Assembly: GCA_023512375.1 (NCBI GenBank)
Contig: JAILZS010000012.1
Span: 1 to 57,873 of the forward strand
Source of the DNA: Bacillota bacterium
GTDB taxonomy: Bacteria; Bacillota; Sulfobacillia; JAJZYS01; JAILZS01
Length of the DNA: 57,873 bases
Reading direction: 5' to 3'
Shown: piece by piece, positions 17,200 through 24,620 of the stretch
Numbering within the stretch: position 1 is the first letter of the stretch
Layout: the number at the start of each line of letters is the position of its first letter
The notes under the pieces: model-generated
Databases searched by the model: none
Seen by the model: the letters and a program-made list of their open reading frames with translations, nothing else
What the model was told of the DNA's origin: nothing
Made by a program: the position numbers and the translations under genes

Positions 17200-17904
17200 T
17201 CAGGCCCGTCCGGGAACCGGCCTGTCCGCCTTCCCCGCCGCCTCCCGGAGGCGGGCCACGGCCTGGGCGGGGGAGGGCTCGCCGAACACGGCGGTGCCGG
17301 CCACCAGGTCGGTCGCCCCCGCCCGCACCGCCCGCACCGCCCACTCGCCGTCGATGCCCCCGTCCACGGCCACCGCCAGGTCGGATCGTCCCGCCGCCCG
17401 CGCCCAGGCCCGCACCCGAGCCACCTTGTCAAAAGCGGCTGGGATGGGCCGCTGGCCGCCGAACCCTGGGTTCACCGTCATCACCAGCACCGCGTCCAGG
17501 TCGTCCGCCACCCACGTGAGCCACTCCACCGGGGTGGCGGGGTTGAGGGCCACGCCCGCCTGCATGCCCAAGGCGCGAACGCGCGAAAGCACGCGCTGCA
17601 GGTGGCGGCAAGCCTCGGCGTGCACCACCACCCGCTGCGCCCCGGCACGTTGGAGCGGCTCCAGCAGCGCCTCCGGCTCCTCCACCATGAGGTGGGCCTC
17701 CAGGGCGAGGCGGGTATGCCGGCGCAGGTGGGCCAGCACGGGCGGCCCCACCGTCAGGTTGGGCACGAAGCGCCCGTCCATCATGTCCACGTGCAGCCCG
17801 TCCGCCGCCTCCTCCACCGCCCGCGCGGCCCCTGCCAAATCGGCCAAGTCGGCGGCGAGGATCGACGGCCACACCCGCACCGCCGCGGGCCCGTCCTCTC
17901 CCAT
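17200..17904 (-). CDS. rpe: Ribulose-phosphate 3-epimerase
   Basis: Interconverts ribulose-5-phosphate and xylulose-5-phosphate in the pentose phosphate pathway. The 234-residue TIM barrel has PSILAADLADL, LHVDMMDGRFVPNLTVGPPV (metal-binding His and catalytic Asp), EAHLMVEEPE, VLVMTVNPGFGGQ and the second catalytic Asp in AVDGGID. In Bacillus rsgA (cpgA) lies between prkC and rpe; here the genes are separated by only 54 nt and rsgA is absent. Confidence 0.95.
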   Translation of the reverse strand: MGEDGPAAVRVWPSILAADLADLAGAARAVEEAADGLHVDMMDGRFVPNLTVGPPVLAHLRRHTRLALEAHLMVEEPEALLEPLQRAGAQRVVVHAEACRHLQRVLSRVRALGMQAGVALNPATPVEWLTWVADDLDAVLVMTVNPGFGGQRPIPAAFDKVARVRAWARAAGRSDLAVAVDGGIDGEWAVRAVRAGATDLVAGTAVFGEPSPAQAVARLREAAGKADRPVPGRA

Positions 17905-17958
17905 GCCTCTCCCTCCTTTGGCCCGTCGGCCGCACGGGGCCGCGCTCGCCTGCCGCCC

Positions 17959-19809
17959 CTAGCCGCCCGACGGCGCCGACGCCACTGGCAGGGGCAACCG
18001 GCTGGCCAACGCGCCACCCACCCACACCTCGAGCTCGCCCTCGCCCTGCCAGGTGTACGTGACGGTGAGCACCTCCCCCGGCCTCCCCCGCGTGACGTCC
18101 ACCACCTCCGTGCCGGCGGCGGTGCGCACGTCCACCGTGACCGGCGTCCCCGCTGCCAGGTGGGCGGGTAGGGTGATGGCGGCGCTCTGCTGCTCCACGG
18201 CCTCGCCCACGGCCACAGGCGTGCCGCCGGCGCCGGGACTGAGGACGAGGGAGATGTCGGATCCGGGCGTCACGGGCGTGCCCGGCGCCGGCGCCTGCGC
18301 CAGCACCCGACCGGCCGGCAGGCGGGAGGAGCCGTAGCGCACCTGGGTGACGGTCAGGCCGCGCCGGGCGAGGGCTAAGCGCCAGGCGGCCGGCATGAGC
18401 CCCACGAGGGAGGGCATGGGCACGGCGGCCGGCGCGGCGCCGGTGGACAGGACGAGGGTGACGGCCTGGCCGCGCCAGGCGGGGGTCCCCGGGGGCGGCA
18501 GGGTGGCCGCCACCTCCCCCGCACCGTACACGTTGGAAGGACGCCGGATGACCTGTGCCACGCGCAGGCCCAGACCGGCGAGTTCCTCCTCCGCCGGGGC
18601 CAACGTCTGCCCCCGCACGTCGGGCACGCCTCCGGCCACGGCCGGTGGACCGGCGCTGGCGCGCAGCACGACGGTGGAACCCTGCGCCACCGAGGCGCCT
18701 GCCCGGGGGGTCGTCTGCGCCACCGCCCCCGCCGTCACCGCGGCGTCCGCCAAGGGTGCGCCGAGGCGCCAGCGCAAACCCTCGCGCCCAAGGACGGACT
18801 CCGCTTGGGCCAGGGGTTGCCCGATCAAGGACGGAAGACGGAGATGGCGCGGGGCCGCGTAGTGCTCGTACAGGTAGGCGGCCAGACCCACCAGGAGGAC
18901 GATGAACGCCGCCGCCAGGGGAACCAACAGACCCGCGCGCGAGGATTGGGCGCGCCGGCGCGCCGCCCGCACCCCTCCCCCGCCCGCCTCGAGGGCGGCG
19001 CGCACCCCTTCCAGGTCCGCCAGCAGGGCTCCGGCGTTGGGGTAACGGCGGGAGGGGTCCTTCTCCAGGGCGCGCAGGACGACCGCCTCCAGGCGGCGGG
19101 AGACGCTGGCCAGGCTGGAGGGGGCGGGCACCTCCTCCTGCAGGTGCTTGAGGGCGACGGCGATGGCCGTATCCCCCTGAAAGGGCGTGCGGCCGGTGAG
19201 CATCTCGAACAGGACGACGCCGAGGGAGTACACGTCGGTCTTCTCGTCCACGTACCCGCCGCGCGCCTGCTCGGGCGACACGTAGTGGGCGGAGCCGACG
19301 ATGGTGCCCGTGTTCACCAGGGTGGCGCCGCTGGCGGCGCGGGCGATGCCGAAGTCGGCCACCTTCACGGTGCCGTCGGCCCGCACCAGGATGTTGAGGG
19401 GCTTGATGTCCCGGTGCACCACGCCGCGCCGGTGCGCCTCCGCCAAGGCCGAGGCCACCTGGATGGCGATGTCCACCGCCTCGCGCTCTCCCAGCGCCCC
19501 GCGCTCGCGCACGATGCGCTCCAGCGTGCGGCCCTCGACGTACTCCATGACCAGGTACGGCACGCCCTCCGGCGTCTCCCCTACGTCGTACACCTGGACG
19601 ATGTTGGGGTGGGAGAGGGCGGCGGCCGACCGCCCTTCGCGCGCGAAGCGGCGGCGGAAGGCGTCGTCCTCGGCGAGGTGGGCGCGGAGCACCTTGACGG
19701 CCACGTCCCGGCCCAGGAGCATGTCCTCGGCCTGGTAGACGACCCCCATGCCGCCGCCTCCCAGGCGCCGGATGATGCGGTAGCGGCCGCCGATCTGGTG
19801 TCCGATCAC
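17959..19809 (-). CDS. prkC: PASTA-domain Ser/Thr protein kinase
   Basis: A 616-residue membrane receptor kinase. The Hanks-type kinase domain is N-terminal: LGGGGMGVVY loop at 16-25, Lys39 in VAVKVL, catalytic HRDIKPLN at 132-139 (Asp134), DFGIAR and SAHYVSPEQA. A single membrane helix follows around residue 330, then three extracellular PASTA repeats (PSLIGQPL.., PDVRGQTL.., PSLVGLMP..) and a C-terminal beta domain of about 130 residues. PASTA domains sense muropeptides; in Bacillus PrkC triggers spore germination. GTG start overlaps the prpC stop by 4 nt. Confidence 0.95.
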   Translation of the reverse strand: MIGHQIGGRYRIIRRLGGGGMGVVYQAEDMLLGRDVAVKVLRAHLAEDDAFRRRFAREGRSAAALSHPNIVQVYDVGETPEGVPYLVMEYVEGRTLERIVRERGALGEREAVDIAIQVASALAEAHRRGVVHRDIKPLNILVRADGTVKVADFGIARAASGATLVNTGTIVGSAHYVSPEQARGGYVDEKTDVYSLGVVLFEMLTGRTPFQGDTAIAVALKHLQEEVPAPSSLASVSRRLEAVVLRALEKDPSRRYPNAGALLADLEGVRAALEAGGGGVRAARRRAQSSRAGLLVPLAAAFIVLLVGLAAYLYEHYAAPRHLRLPSLIGQPLAQAESVLGREGLRWRLGAPLADAAVTAGAVAQTTPRAGASVAQGSTVVLRASAGPPAVAGGVPDVRGQTLAPAEEELAGLGLRVAQVIRRPSNVYGAGEVAATLPPPGTPAWRGQAVTLVLSTGAAPAAVPMPSLVGLMPAAWRLALARRGLTVTQVRYGSSRLPAGRVLAQAPAPGTPVTPGSDISLVLSPGAGGTPVAVGEAVEQQSAAITLPAHLAAGTPVTVDVRTAAGTEVVDVTRGRPGEVLTVTYTWQGEGELEVWVGGALASRLPLPVASAPSGG

Positions 19810-20594
19810 GGGCGCCCCTCCTCCGCCGGGCCCTCCACCCGCACGGCCACGACCGTGGCGTCGTCGCCGTTGTGCCGCCGCGACGCCGCCTCCGCCAGGG
19901 CGGGCCCCACCTCCGGCCACCGCTCTCGCCAGGCGTGGGCGATGCGGGCCACCTCCGCCTCGCCCAACGCGTCGATGAGCCCGTCCGTGGTGAGCAGGTA
20001 CGACTCGCCCCCCGCCACGGCGAGCGCAAACACGTCCGGCCTGAGGTCGGCGGACGCCCCCACCGCCCGGGTGAGCATGTGCCGCTGCGGGTGGCGCGTC
20101 AGGTCGGCGGCCTCGATCAGTCCCTCTCGCACCAGCTCGGTGCCCACGTTGTGGTCCTGGGTCAGCTGCACGAGGCCGCCTTCCTCCAGGCGGTACAGAC
20201 GCGAGTCGCCCACGTGGGCCACGGCCACCCGCCCCTCGGGGTCGAAGGCCATGGCCGTGAGGGTCGTGCCCATGGCCACGAGCTCGCTGTCGCGCACCGC
20301 CTGCAGCTCGAGGATGCGGCGGTTGGCCTCCAGCACCGCCGCCAGGAGGCGCTCCTCAGGGGGTCCCGCGCGGGCGGACACCACCTCCACCAGGGTGGCC
20401 ACCGTCACGGCGCTCGCCACCTCGCCGCCCTCGTACCCGCCGATGCCGTCCGCCACCGCGAACAGCCAGGTGCCGTCAGCGAGCCGCTCGCGGCAGACCG
20501 AGTCCTCGTTCTGGTGATTGAGGTAGCCCGTCCGCGTGCCGTGCGACGCCGTCAGCCGCCAGGGCCCGCCGCCGGAGCTGTCCGCAGGCTGCAT
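19806..20594 (-). CDS. prpC: PP2C-type Ser/Thr protein phosphatase (PrpC-like)
   Basis: Dephosphorylates PrkC and its targets. The 262-residue PP2C fold shows the metal-binding NEDSV, VADGIGGYEGGE, GTTLTAMAF, VGDSRLYRL, TTDGLID and the final GDDATVV. The ATG at 20594 is chosen because GGGGGGTGAG lies 4 nt before it; another ATG at 20603 is less well placed. The first 119 nt are also read as the end of rlmN in another frame, so the genes overlap strongly. It is followed directly by prkC. Confidence 0.94.
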   Translation of the reverse strand: MQPADSSGGGPWRLTASHGTRTGYLNHQNEDSVCRERLADGTWLFAVADGIGGYEGGEVASAVTVATLVEVVSARAGPPEERLLAAVLEANRRILELQAVRDSELVAMGTTLTAMAFDPEGRVAVAHVGDSRLYRLEEGGLVQLTQDHNVGTELVREGLIEAADLTRHPQRHMLTRAVGASADLRPDVFALAVAGGESYLLTTDGLIDALGEAEVARIAHAWRERWPEVGPALAEAASRRHNGDDATVVAVRVEGPAEEGRP

Positions 20595-21609
20595 CGATCT
20601 CACCCCCCAGTTCGCGTCGGAAGGTGACCCTCACCCCGGCCCGCCGCAGGGCGGCGGCGAAGGCCGCGGCCACCTCGGGACGCGACCGCTCGAGGCCCGT
20701 CTCCGGCACCCGGTTGAGCGGGATGAGGTTGACGTGCCCCGGCGCACGGGAGAGGAAGGCGACCAGGGCCCTGAGCGCCGCCGGCGTGTCGGTCACGTCG
20801 CGGATGAGGGCGTACTCATAGGTCACCCGGTGGCCGCTCCAGGCCGTGTAGCGTACGGCCACGTCGGCCAGGGCGTCGAGGTCGTAGGCCCGCGCCACGG
20901 GCATGAGGGCGCGCCGCACGTCGGGTTCGGCGCTGTGCAGCGACAGGGCCAGGCGCACCGGCGGCCCCTCCCGCATGAGGCGCTCGATGCGGGGCACCAG
21001 CCCGGCGCTGGAGACGGTGATATGGCGGTAGGACATGCCCAGCCCGAGAGGATGGTGGACAACGCGGCAGAAGGCGACGAACCCGTCCCAGTTGTCGAGC
21101 GGCTCGCCCATGCCCATGAGCACCACCCGGCGCACCGGGTCGGGCGCGAGGGGCATGAGGGCGAGCACCTGGCCCACCATCTCCCCCGCCCTGAGGTTGC
21201 GCCCGAACCCGCCCAGGCCGCTGGCGCAGAAGGCGCAGCCCATCTTGCACCCCACCTGGGAGGAGACGCACACCGACCGCCCGTACGGGTGGGGGAGGGA
21301 GACCGCCTCCACCGCCTCCCCATCGGCGAGCCCGTAGAGGATCTTGGCGCTGCCGTCGCGCGCCCGCTGGACGGCCCGCACCCGCCCCCCCAGGCGGGTG
21401 CGCCGCCCCAACTCCCGCCGCACCTCGACCGGCAGGTCGGTCATGGCGAGGAAGTCGAGCACCCCCTTGCCCAGGGCCCAGGCTCGCACCTGCCGGCCGC
21501 GGTATGCGGCGAGGCCGAGGGAGCGGGCGAGGGATTCGTATCCCCCCTCGGGGTCGCAGTCGAGCCAGTCCGGGACGCTCGGCTCCCCAACCGCCGCCGC
21601 TGTCGCCAT
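20476..21609 (-). CDS. rlmN: 23S rRNA/tRNA (adenine-C2)-methyltransferase RlmN
   Basis: A radical SAM enzyme that methylates A2503 of 23S rRNA and A37 of some tRNAs. The 377-residue protein contains the cluster motif CKMGCAFCASG, MGMGEPLDNWD, SLHSAEPDVRRALMP and the catalytic Cys near the end in EIDAACGQLRRR. Relatives normally stop just after CGQLR; here about 31 more residues follow, all translated from DNA that also encodes the start of prpC. ATG with GGAGGAGGGGG 5 nt upstream. Confidence 0.94.
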   Translation of the reverse strand: MATAAAVGEPSVPDWLDCDPEGGYESLARSLGLAAYRGRQVRAWALGKGVLDFLAMTDLPVEVRRELGRRTRLGGRVRAVQRARDGSAKILYGLADGEAVEAVSLPHPYGRSVCVSSQVGCKMGCAFCASGLGGFGRNLRAGEMVGQVLALMPLAPDPVRRVVLMGMGEPLDNWDGFVAFCRVVHHPLGLGMSYRHITVSSAGLVPRIERLMREGPPVRLALSLHSAEPDVRRALMPVARAYDLDALADVAVRYTAWSGHRVTYEYALIRDVTDTPAALRALVAFLSRAPGHVNLIPLNRVPETGLERSRPEVAAAFAAALRRAGVRVTFRRELGGEIDAACGQLRRRALAADGVARHADGLPQSPERGLGLPRAAR

Positions 21610-21659
21610 CGCCGCCCCCTCCTCCCCATTCGCCCCGTCGGCACCCCCTCTCGGCGAGG

Positions 21660-23072
21660 TTAGCGCCTGCGCACGAGGCGTGCAAAGAAAAACCCGTCGG
21701 TGCCGCTGTCGGGACCGAACAGGCGCACGCTGCCGCCCGGTCCCACCTCCGCTCCCGGCGGGGCCTCGCCCTCCGGCAAGACGGGCAGCGCCTCCACGTC
21801 GCCGCGCCGCGCCAGCACCGCCGCCACCACCTCCTCGTTCTCCCTCGGATCGGTGGTGCAGGTGACGTACAGCACCTCGCCCCCCACCGCCACCGCCTCG
21901 CACGCCGCCCAAAGGAGCGACGTCTGCAGGGCGGCCAACGGCAGGGCGTCGTCCGGCCGCCGCCGCCACCGGAGCTCGGGCCGCCGGCGCAGGACGCCAA
22001 GACCGGTGCAGGGCGCGTCCAGGAGGACGCGCTGCGCCCCCCGCGCCGCCCCGATCTCCCCCAGCCGGCGCCCGTCCACCGCCGCCACCGCCAGACCCGC
22101 CGGCGCCTCGCCGTCCAGGTCGGCGCCGTCCAACCGACGCACGGCGTGGCCGCGCCGCCGCGCCTCTCGGAGGAGCGCCCTCAGCTTGCCGGCGTGCACG
22201 TCCACGGCCAGGACGCCGCCTTCCCCCCCGACGGCGTCCAGGAGGCCCAAGGTCTTGGTCCCACGCCCGGCGCACGCGTCCACCACGCGCTCCCCGGGAC
22301 GCGCCCCCAGCCACTCCACCGCCGCCATGGCGCCCTCGTCCTGGACCACGAACACCCCCTCGCCGTACCCGGGGAGGGCCGACACCGCTTGTCCCCGCCG
22401 AAGTCGCAGGCCGTGCGGGCTGATCCGCGTGGGTTCGCACGCCACGCCGGCGGCCCGCCAGCGCTCGCCCAGGGCGTCGCGCCCCACCGTGGGGCGCACG
22501 CGCACGGTCACGGGCGCCGGCGTCTGGTCGTAGGCCAAGAGGCGCACCGCCCGTTCCTCCCCGTACTGCTCGAGCCATCGCCGCACCAGCCACACGGGGT
22601 GGGAGTAGCGCACCGCCAGGGCGGCCACGGGATCGTCGGGCGGCTCAGGCGGCCCTTCGCGCGCCAGGCGGCGGAGCACGCCGTTGGCGAAGCCGGTGAG
22701 GGCCCCCTGGCCGTGCGCCCGCACCAGCTCCACCGCGCTGGAGACGGCGGCGTGGGCGGGGACGCGCTCCAGGTGCAGGAGCTGGTACGCGCCCAGCCGT
22801 AGGGCAGCCCGTACGGGCGCCGGCAGGCGGGACAACGAGCGGCGGGCGAGGCGCCCGAGGGCGTAGTCGAGCTCGCCCTGCCAGCGCAGGGCGCCGTAGA
22901 CGAGCTCCGTGCACAAGGCCCTCTCCTCCCTGCGCTCCAGGCCCTCGAGGGCGCGCTCCAACAGGGGCGCAGCGTACGCCCCGGCCTCGGTCCGGACGAG
23001 GATGCGCACCGCCGCCGCCCGCGCCCCCCCGTCCACCGCCGCCCGCATCCGCTCACCCGGCGCCTCGGCCAT
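21660..23072 (-). CDS. rsmB: 16S rRNA (cytosine-C5)-methyltransferase RsmB
   Basis: Makes m5C967 in 16S rRNA. The 470-residue protein has an N-terminal NusB-like helical domain (about residues 15-140) and a C-terminal SAM-dependent domain. The latter has VVDACAGRGTKT (SAM site), LLDAPCTGLGVLRRRPELRWRR (motif IV Cys) and YVTCTTDPRENEEVV (catalytic motif VI Cys). The ATG abuts the fmt stop with no gap. Order fmt-rsmB-rlmN-prpC is the standard one in Bacillota. Confidence 0.94.
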   Translation of the reverse strand: MAEAPGERMRAAVDGGARAAAVRILVRTEAGAYAAPLLERALEGLERREERALCTELVYGALRWQGELDYALGRLARRSLSRLPAPVRAALRLGAYQLLHLERVPAHAAVSSAVELVRAHGQGALTGFANGVLRRLAREGPPEPPDDPVAALAVRYSHPVWLVRRWLEQYGEERAVRLLAYDQTPAPVTVRVRPTVGRDALGERWRAAGVACEPTRISPHGLRLRRGQAVSALPGYGEGVFVVQDEGAMAAVEWLGARPGERVVDACAGRGTKTLGLLDAVGGEGGVLAVDVHAGKLRALLREARRRGHAVRRLDGADLDGEAPAGLAVAAVDGRRLGEIGAARGAQRVLLDAPCTGLGVLRRRPELRWRRRPDDALPLAALQTSLLWAACEAVAVGGEVLYVTCTTDPRENEEVVAAVLARRGDVEALPVLPEGEAPPGAEVGPGGSVRLFGPDSGTDGFFFARLVRRR

Positions 23073-24026
23073 CTAGGGCCCGTCCTCCAGCCGCGCCCCG
23101 ACGAGACGGGGACGGCCGCGCAGGTAGGCGTCGCCATCCATCGTCCCCCGCCCGGCCGGCCGGACGCGCTCGAGGCGAAGCGCGCCCCCGTCCCCCGTCG
23201 CCACAAGGGGATACCCGTCGTCAGCGGCCGCCACCTGCCCCGGCTCCGCGCCGGCCAGGGCGGGTGGACGTCCGCATGCCCGCGCCCACAACACCAGGAC
23301 GGGACCGTCGGGGCCCCGCGCCCGCGCCCCCGGCCGCGGCGCCAGAGCCCGCACGCGCCGTACCAGGGCGACAGCCCCCTCGCGCCAGGACAGACCCTCG
23401 TCCGCCGCCGTGAGCTTGGGCGCGTACGTCGCCTCCCCCACCTGCGGCCTGCCCTCGAGGCGGTGGCCGGGGGCGCGCTCGATCCGCTCCAGGAGGACGG
23501 CGAGGCGGTTGGCCGCCAGCTCCGCCAGGCGCCCCTCCAGCGCCCCCCGATCCTCGTCCGGCCGGACCTCCACCGCCGTCTGGTCGTAGACGGGGGCGGC
23601 GTCCACCTCCGGTTCCACCCCTAGGAGGGTGACGCCCGTCCGCTCGTCCCCGGCCAGGAGCGTCCAGGCCACAGGCGCCGGGCCGCGGTGACGCGGGAGG
23701 AGGGAGGGGTGGACGTTCACGGCCATGGGCGCCGCCGCCACCACGGTCGGGGGCAGGATGCGCCCGTAGGCCGCGACCACCAGCACGTCGACGCCGGCGG
23801 CGGCGATCTCCCGCGCCAGATCGGGGAACTCGTCCCGCACCGGGGTACGCACCGGGATCCCCAGAGCGGCCGCCGCCTGGGCGAAGGGGGAGGGGACGAC
23901 CCGGCCGCGGGCGCCGGGGCGCGCCGGCGTGCTCACCGCCAGCGCCACGCTCGCCCGCTCGCGCGCACGGTGGAGGATCGGCACGGCGAACTCCGCCGTG
24001 CCGAACATCGCCAAGGTGAGCGCCAT
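23073..24026 (-). CDS. fmt: Methionyl-tRNA formyltransferase
   Basis: Formylates initiator Met-tRNA with 10-formyl-THF. The 317-residue protein has the N-terminal FGTAEFAVP, the catalytic NVHPSLLPRHRGPAPVAW (Asn and His of the active site), the GVTLLGVEPEVDAAPVYDQ segment with the third catalytic Asp, and the linker YAPKLTAADEGLSW leading to a C-terminal OB-like domain. The usual AAPI after RG is APV. One nucleotide separates it from def, which removes the formyl group later. Confidence 0.95.
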   Translation of the reverse strand: MALTLAMFGTAEFAVPILHRARERASVALAVSTPARPGARGRVVPSPFAQAAAALGIPVRTPVRDEFPDLAREIAAAGVDVLVVAAYGRILPPTVVAAAPMAVNVHPSLLPRHRGPAPVAWTLLAGDERTGVTLLGVEPEVDAAPVYDQTAVEVRPDEDRGALEGRLAELAANRLAVLLERIERAPGHRLEGRPQVGEATYAPKLTAADEGLSWREGAVALVRRVRALAPRPGARARGPDGPVLVLWARACGRPPALAGAEPGQVAAADDGYPLVATGDGGALRLERVRPAGRGTMDGDAYLRGRPRLVGARLEDGP

Positions 24027-24027
24027 C

Positions 24028-24525
24028 CTAGCCCTCTCGCTCGGCCGCCGCCCGCTCGTCGTCCTCGTCGCGCTGACGAACCATGCGGGTGGCCCGGTCC
24101 TTGTACAGGATGCCGTTGAGATGGTCCACCTCGTGCTGCATGCAGCGCGCGAAGAAGTCCTCCGCCCGGATCCACTGCTCGCGCCCGTAAGGGTCCCAGG
24201 CGTGGACGACCACCCGCTGGTAGCGCTCCACCTCGCCCACCCATCCCTGCACGCTCAGGCAGCCCTCGTACCCCTCCTGGCTGCCGGAGCGCTCGGTGAT
24301 CTCCGGGTTGACCAGGAAGAACGGGCCCTGGCCCTCGCCCACGTCGGCCACCACGATGCGGCGGGAGATGCCGATCTGGGGTGCGGCCAGGCCCACCCCC
24401 GGCGCGTCGTACATCGTCTCCAGCATGTCGTCCATGAGCTTGCGCAGGGCGCGGTTGAACTTGCGCACCGGCCGCGCCACCTGGCGCAGGATGGGGTCCC
24501 CCTCCTGCACGATGGGTAAGATCAC
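24028..24525 (-). CDS. def: Peptide deformylase
   Basis: Fe2+/Zn2+ hydrolase that removes the N-formyl group from nascent proteins. Three active-site motifs are present: GVGLAAPQIG (about residues 44-53), EGCLSVQGW with the metal Cys, and HEVDHLNG with two His ligands and the catalytic Glu. At 165 residues it is a typical type 1 enzyme. A GTG start with GGGAG 6 nt upstream gives the family N-terminus VILPIVQEGDPILR. The 95 nt to priA show no further gene. Confidence 0.95.
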   Translation of the reverse strand: MILPIVQEGDPILRQVARPVRKFNRALRKLMDDMLETMYDAPGVGLAAPQIGISRRIVVADVGEGQGPFFLVNPEITERSGSQEGYEGCLSVQGWVGEVERYQRVVVHAWDPYGREQWIRAEDFFARCMQHEVDHLNGILYKDRATRMVRQRDEDDERAAAEREG

Positions 24526-24620
24526 ACGCGACGCTCCCACAAGAGAGAATGGCCCGCGCTCGGCGCCGGTCCCCCCTATGCTACCACCGGCCGCAGCGCG
24601 GCGCACGCGTCCGAGTCCCC

